Of a stretch of DNA of 18,041 nucleotides, positions 14,757-18,041 are shown one piece after another (within the stretch, counting starts at the first letter, position 1; every line of letters starts with the position of its first letter). The notes below the pieces were generated by a model that was not told the origin of the DNA, did no database searches, and worked only from the letters and a program-made list of their open reading frames with translations. Where the stretch lies: contig JBNMJS010000035.1 in the NCBI GenBank assembly GCA_050873965.1, positions 1 through 18,041 on the forward strand, given 5' to 3'. The position numbers and the translations under genes were made by a program. The stretch is from UBA2883 sp050873965. Lineage in GTDB: Bacteria > Cyanobacteriota > Vampirovibrionia > Gastranaerophilales > Gastranaerophilaceae.

Positions 14757-14785
14757 TTGTTGAATTTTGTAAGGCATGTTAAAAT
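14757..14785 (+). promoter_or_regulatory. Promoter of the adhesin-like gene, positioned for a leaderless transcript
   Basis: TTGTTG (14757-14762), exactly 17 bases, then TAAAAT (14780-14785) preceded by TG one base upstream (extended -10). Six bases separate the -10 from the ATG at 14792, so the predicted first transcribed base is the A of the start codon. No Shine-Dalgarno exists in the AT-only gap. Confidence 0.58.
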
Positions 14786-14791
14786 AAAATT

Positions 14792-17700
14792 ATGGATATG
14801 ATTAAAGTTTTAAAGAAGAATATAAAAGTTATTCTTACGTTATTGTGTTTGTTGTGTGTTCCAATATTTGCGAGTGCCAAAACTGCATACGTTTATAGTA
14901 TTATTGATTTTTATGATGTATTAAATGATTACAGTATAAATAAGATGTTTTTATATAATAATATTAGATTGCCTCAAGATATAGAAATTACAGATACTCG
15001 TTCTTTAACTGTAAATGGTAATGGATATGATTTCAATATAAATTCACATAGTTATGGAATGTCTATTGATAAAAAAATGAATTTTAACAATATGACCATA
15101 AAAAATGCAACTGGTTCTAAAGGGTTGTCATTAATAGTTATGAATGGTGGAACTTTATCACTTAATAATGTTGAATTTGTAAATAATAACATTCATTCTG
15201 ATGCAGTCGCTTTGATTTTTAATGTAGGTAATTTGAATTTATCAAATACAATTTTTAGAGATTTGGCAGATGGTTATTCTGGTTATGATATTAGTAATCA
15301 TAATATAGTTAACATGACAAAAAGTTATGTACAATTTAAAAATGGAATTATTGGTGATGGTGTTGTAAATATAAAAGGTGCAAAAGTTTTGTTTGCAGAA
15401 AATGCAATTTTACAACAATCTAGGGTTAATATATCAAAAGGAAGATTAGCCATTGCAAATAGTGATAATTTGAAAGTAGATAAACTTGTTAATAATGTAA
15501 AACAAGGGCTATATTTAGATGATGGAACGTTATCTAATACAGATGTTTTAGGTAAAGGTTCAACAGTTATTCAAGGTAATGTTGTTCTTGATAGTAGTGC
15601 AAATATTGCACAAACAATTTTGTTACCAACTTTTGTTGATAAAGAAGAATCTATTGAAGTACCTGTTGTTAGAGATGAAACAGGTAAAATCTTGGTTTAC
15701 AATGGACAAATAGATTCTGATGGAAATATAACAGGTGCTATAATTGTTGATTTGTCAAAATATGATAAAAGGAAATTGGTAAATTCAACTTATTTAGCAA
15801 CTATTACAGTTCCAGCAAATTCATTGACTACTAATGCAGATTCTTTAAAGGGAATAATTTTAAACGATGCAAATATTAAATTGACAGGTGGTACTATTAC
15901 AAAATCAATTAAAGGTATTGGTAATATAAATATTATTGGTGATGTTGTAAATAATGCAAAAATATATCAAGATATAATCATTGATCCAGTATCTTTTGAA
16001 AATGGTGCTGATGAAAATGGTAATTTGTACGATAATACAAGATCTTATTCATTAACAACAAATGCTGGTTTATTAGATAAGAAAATTGATATTATTAATA
16101 GTGGTAATTTGATTCTTACCGGTGGTATATTATCAACGTATGTAAAAGGCTCTGGTAAGATTGTTATAGCAGAAAAAAGTAAGGTTTATAATAATTCATT
16201 AATAACAACAAATGTTTTGATAAATAATAATTCTTTGCTTGTTACAAATGCATCTAATTTGCAAGATGATGTTGAAAATAATGGGTATTTACAATTCGTA
16301 AGTGGTACTTTAGGAACAAAAAGTAACGGTGATAGTTTAGAAATCGGTGGTTCTGGTTATACTCAGATTTTAGGTAAAGTTATAAGTAATGCTTTAATTA
16401 GTCAACAAATAGATGTTTCTAAAAAAGGTAATTTTATTATTAGTGGTGATAATATTGGGAATGTTATATTTAATCAAGGAACATTGAATATTAATGGTGG
16501 TGTATTAAATATTGAAACTCCATCTAATTTAGATTTTGTTATTCAAAATACAAAGAATTTGAATATTTTATCGGGTGCAAATATTCAATCTGAAATTAAT
16601 AACTGGTCTAAAATGGTTGTTTCTGATTCTACTATTTCTGGAGATGGCTCAGATTCGTTGATAGAAAATTATAAGACCTTAAATATTAAATCTTCAAAAA
16701 CAGGTGTTAATTATATTCAAAATGTTGATGGGAATGCTATACTTAACGCTTCACAAGGTAAAAAATATGTTGGAAATGTATCAATTTCCGGAAATGCAAT
16801 TTTTGAAAATAATAATAGTGGTGAAAGTGTATTAGTCAATTTTAATAATGGTGCTAAATATAAACCTAGTATAACATTGACAGGTACTTTGGATATGAAT
16901 AATATTGCAGGATGTCAAAATAGATTTATTTCTAATAAATCAGAGTCTGGAGGTGCAATATTAAATTATGGTGCTAATTTAACCTCAAAAAAATATGTTT
17001 TTGAAGAAAATAGTGCAACTTATGGTGGTGTTATTTATAATCAAAATGGTAATATAACTGATAGCAGTTCTGTATTAATAGGTTCTTATACAGATAATGG
17101 TTCATATTTTTATAAAAATAATGCGACATTTGGTGGAGTGATTTACAATAATCAAGCAGTTGCAAAAATTACAGGTTCTACATTTAAAGAAAACTCTGCT
17201 ACAACTACTGGTGGTGTTATTTATAATGAAGGTAATTTAAATATTTCTAATTCTAAATTTGTCACTAATACTGCTGAAAATGGTGGTGCTATTTACAGTG
17301 GTGAAAATTCAACAACCAAAATAGTTGGTTCGACTTTTGAAAATAATTCTGCATCAAATGCTGGTGGTGCTATTGCAATAAAAGATGGTGTTTTAAATAC
17401 TGTTATTTCTAGTTCAAAATTTGAGGGAAATTCTGCAAAATATGGTGGAGCAATATATGTTGGTAAACAATCTATTTTACAGATAGTTGATTCAAGTTTT
17501 ATAAATAATACTGCATCAAGTCAAGGCGGGGCTATATTTGTTGATGAAAATTCTATGGTTAATATATTGACTCAAAAATCAAATATTTTGTTTGAAGGAA
17601 ATAAAGCAAATGGTAGAGCAAATGCAATTCATTTGAAAAATGCAAAGTTGAACTTGCAAGCAGGTAAAAAACGACAAATTACAATCAATGATACTATTTC

Positions 17701-18041
17701 AGGTAAAGGTGAAATAACAACAAGTGGTAATGTTTATATCGCTAACAAAACAGATATAGAAGCAGGTAGTGATATTACAATTACTCAAGGTTCTGGAAAA
17801 TTAAGTATAATGAATGAAAAGAGTTTGCAAAAAGCGTCATTATCATTAAATGGAACTAGTGAAACAAGCATTTCCAACGGAGCCGTACGCACGTTATCTC
17901 TAAAAACCTTAACCTTAGCCGACAATACAACATCAAACATATCAATAGATATGGACTTGAAAGGCAAAACAAGCGATAAGATAACAGCAGAAAACGTTGT
18001 AGGAAACGGTACATTGAATGTATCAAAAGTTAATATGACAA
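14792..18041 (+). CDS. Large secreted beta-helix adhesin/autotransporter-like protein with Pmp-type repeats (3' end outside the window)
   Basis: The frame is open for 1083 codons from the ATG at 14792 to the right edge without a stop, so the gene is cut by the window. A signal peptide (1-29: basic start, hydrophobic LTLLCLLCVPIF, cleavage after ASA) directs export. Residues about 30-700 are Asn/Gly/Ser/Thr/Ile-rich short strands with recurring LTVNG, LNLSN and GTLNING-like turns, as in right-handed parallel beta helices. Residues 720-915 hold eight GG(A/V)I units with FxxNxA between them, the pattern of chlamydial polymorphic outer-membrane protein repeats. Residues 945-1083 (TISGKGEITTSG..., NGAVRTLSLKTLTL..., KTSDKITAENV) resemble the region that precedes an autotransporter barrel. 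Such proteins are usually surface adhesins; whether a barrel follows cannot be seen. The start has no ribosome-binding site. Codon use shifts near 17867. Confidence 0.85.
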   Translation, partial: MDMIKVLKKNIKVILTLLCLLCVPIFASAKTAYVYSIIDFYDVLNDYSINKMFLYNNIRLPQDIEITDTRSLTVNGNGYDFNINSHSYGMSIDKKMNFNNMTIKNATGSKGLSLIVMNGGTLSLNNVEFVNNNIHSDAVALIFNVGNLNLSNTIFRDLADGYSGYDISNHNIVNMTKSYVQFKNGIIGDGVVNIKGAKVLFAENAILQQSRVNISKGRLAIANSDNLKVDKLVNNVKQGLYLDDGTLSNTDVLGKGSTVIQGNVVLDSSANIAQTILLPTFVDKEESIEVPVVRDETGKILVYNGQIDSDGNITGAIIVDLSKYDKRKLVNSTYLATITVPANSLTTNADSLKGIILNDANIKLTGGTITKSIKGIGNINIIGDVVNNAKIYQDIIIDPVSFENGADENGNLYDNTRSYSLTTNAGLLDKKIDIINSGNLILTGGILSTYVKGSGKIVIAEKSKVYNNSLITTNVLINNNSLLVTNASNLQDDVENNGYLQFVSGTLGTKSNGDSLEIGGSGYTQILGKVISNALISQQIDVSKKGNFIISGDNIGNVIFNQGTLNINGGVLNIETPSNLDFVIQNTKNLNILSGANIQSEINNWSKMVVSDSTISGDGSDSLIENYKTLNIKSSKTGVNYIQNVDGNAILNASQGKKYVGNVSISGNAIFENNNSGESVLVNFNNGAKYKPSITLTGTLDMNNIAGCQNRFISNKSESGGAILNYGANLTSKKYVFEENSATYGGVIYNQNGNITDSSSVLIGSYTDNGSYFYKNNATFGGVIYNNQAVAKITGSTFKENSATTTGGVIYNEGNLNISNSKFVTNTAENGGAIYSGENSTTKIVGSTFENNSASNAGGAIAIKDGVLNTVISSSKFEGNSAKYGGAIYVGKQSILQIVDSSFINNTASSQGGAIFVDENSMVNILTQKSNILFEGNKANGRANAIHLKNAKLNLQAGKKRQITINDTISGKGEITTSGNVYIANKTDIEAGSDITITQGSGKLSIMNEKSLQKASLSLNGTSETSISNGAVRTLSLKTLTLADNTTSNISIDMDLKGKTSDKITAENVVGNGTLNVSKVNMT
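16949..17536 (+). repeat. Eight Pmp-like GG(A/V)I protein repeats within the adhesin gene
   Basis: GGAI, GGVI or a close match starts at residues 720, 745, 781, 807, 831, 858, 885 and 912, so spacing is 24-27 except one interval of 36, with the last three exactly 27 apart. Between them FxxNxA motifs recur (FKENSA, FVTNTA, FENNSA, FEGNSA, FINNTA). The repeats are at the protein level: codons differ between copies, so they are old rather than recent duplications. Confidence 0.85.

Noticed and set aside
16949..17536. CRISPR-like or tandem DNA repeat in the adhesin gene
   Set aside because: The periodicity is in the protein motif GG(A/V)I/FxxNxA. The DNA copies differ too much to be direct repeats, and there are no spacers.
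17785..17967. Open frame of 60 codons on the minus strand near the right edge
   Set aside because: It is antisense to the continuous adhesin reading frame and probably arises from the changed composition of that segment. No domain or ribosome-binding site is seen.

Overview
The window reads as a chromosomal segment of an AT-rich, strictly anaerobic, fermentative bacterium with an outer membrane. Anaerobiosis and fermentation are indicated by a complete trimeric [FeFe] hydrogenase (hydC-hydB-hydA). The outer membrane is indicated by a BamA/Omp85 barrel protein, an OmpH/Skp chaperone and a secreted adhesin-like giant. A BamA with only three POTRA domains, the low GC and the multimeric hydrogenase would fit the non-photosynthetic gut relatives of Cyanobacteria (Melainabacteria/Gastranaerophilales). 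That placement is inference; other AT-rich diderm anaerobes are not excluded.

Layout. 1-121: possible tail of a rightward gene and a terminator. 122-1480 (minus): RlmD-type rRNA m5U methyltransferase. 1533-5800: hydrogenase transcription unit with a good sigma70-type promoter, a small inverted repeat at the expected transcription start, hydC-hydB-hydA, and a strong Rho-independent terminator. 5919-6242: small degenerate STAS-domain protein. 6293-7141: dapF (lysine/peptidoglycan precursor). 7186-8194: rpsF-ssb-rpsR, then a terminator. 8281-8469: unrecognised 62-residue protein. 8495-9577: recF. 9670-13570: bamA, ompH and a 487-residue soluble protein whose C-terminal two thirds resembles the cytoplasmic domain of the FlhA/SctV (FHIPEP) export-gate protein, with no membrane part. 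13600-13629: hairpin shared by convergent genes. 13661-14620 (minus): class II fructose-bisphosphate aldolase. 14792 to the right edge: 1083 codons of an unfinished secreted beta-helix protein with eight chlamydial-Pmp-like repeat units.

How the genes work together. Aldolase (glycolysis) and HydABC (reoxidation of NADH and reduced ferredoxin with H2 release) describe a sugar-fermenting core. BamA and OmpH would deliver and insert outer-membrane proteins, including the adhesin if it carries a barrel beyond the window. RpsF, SSB, RpsR, RecF, RlmD and DapF are housekeeping. The two least expected items are the membrane-free FHIPEP-domain protein placed directly after bamA-ompH, and the Pmp-like adhesin gene, which seems to have a leaderless start and changes codon usage near the right edge. 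No tRNA, rRNA, insertion sequence, CRISPR array, phage gene or hydrogenase maturase (hydE/F/G) was seen. No gene-free stretch exceeds 300 bases.
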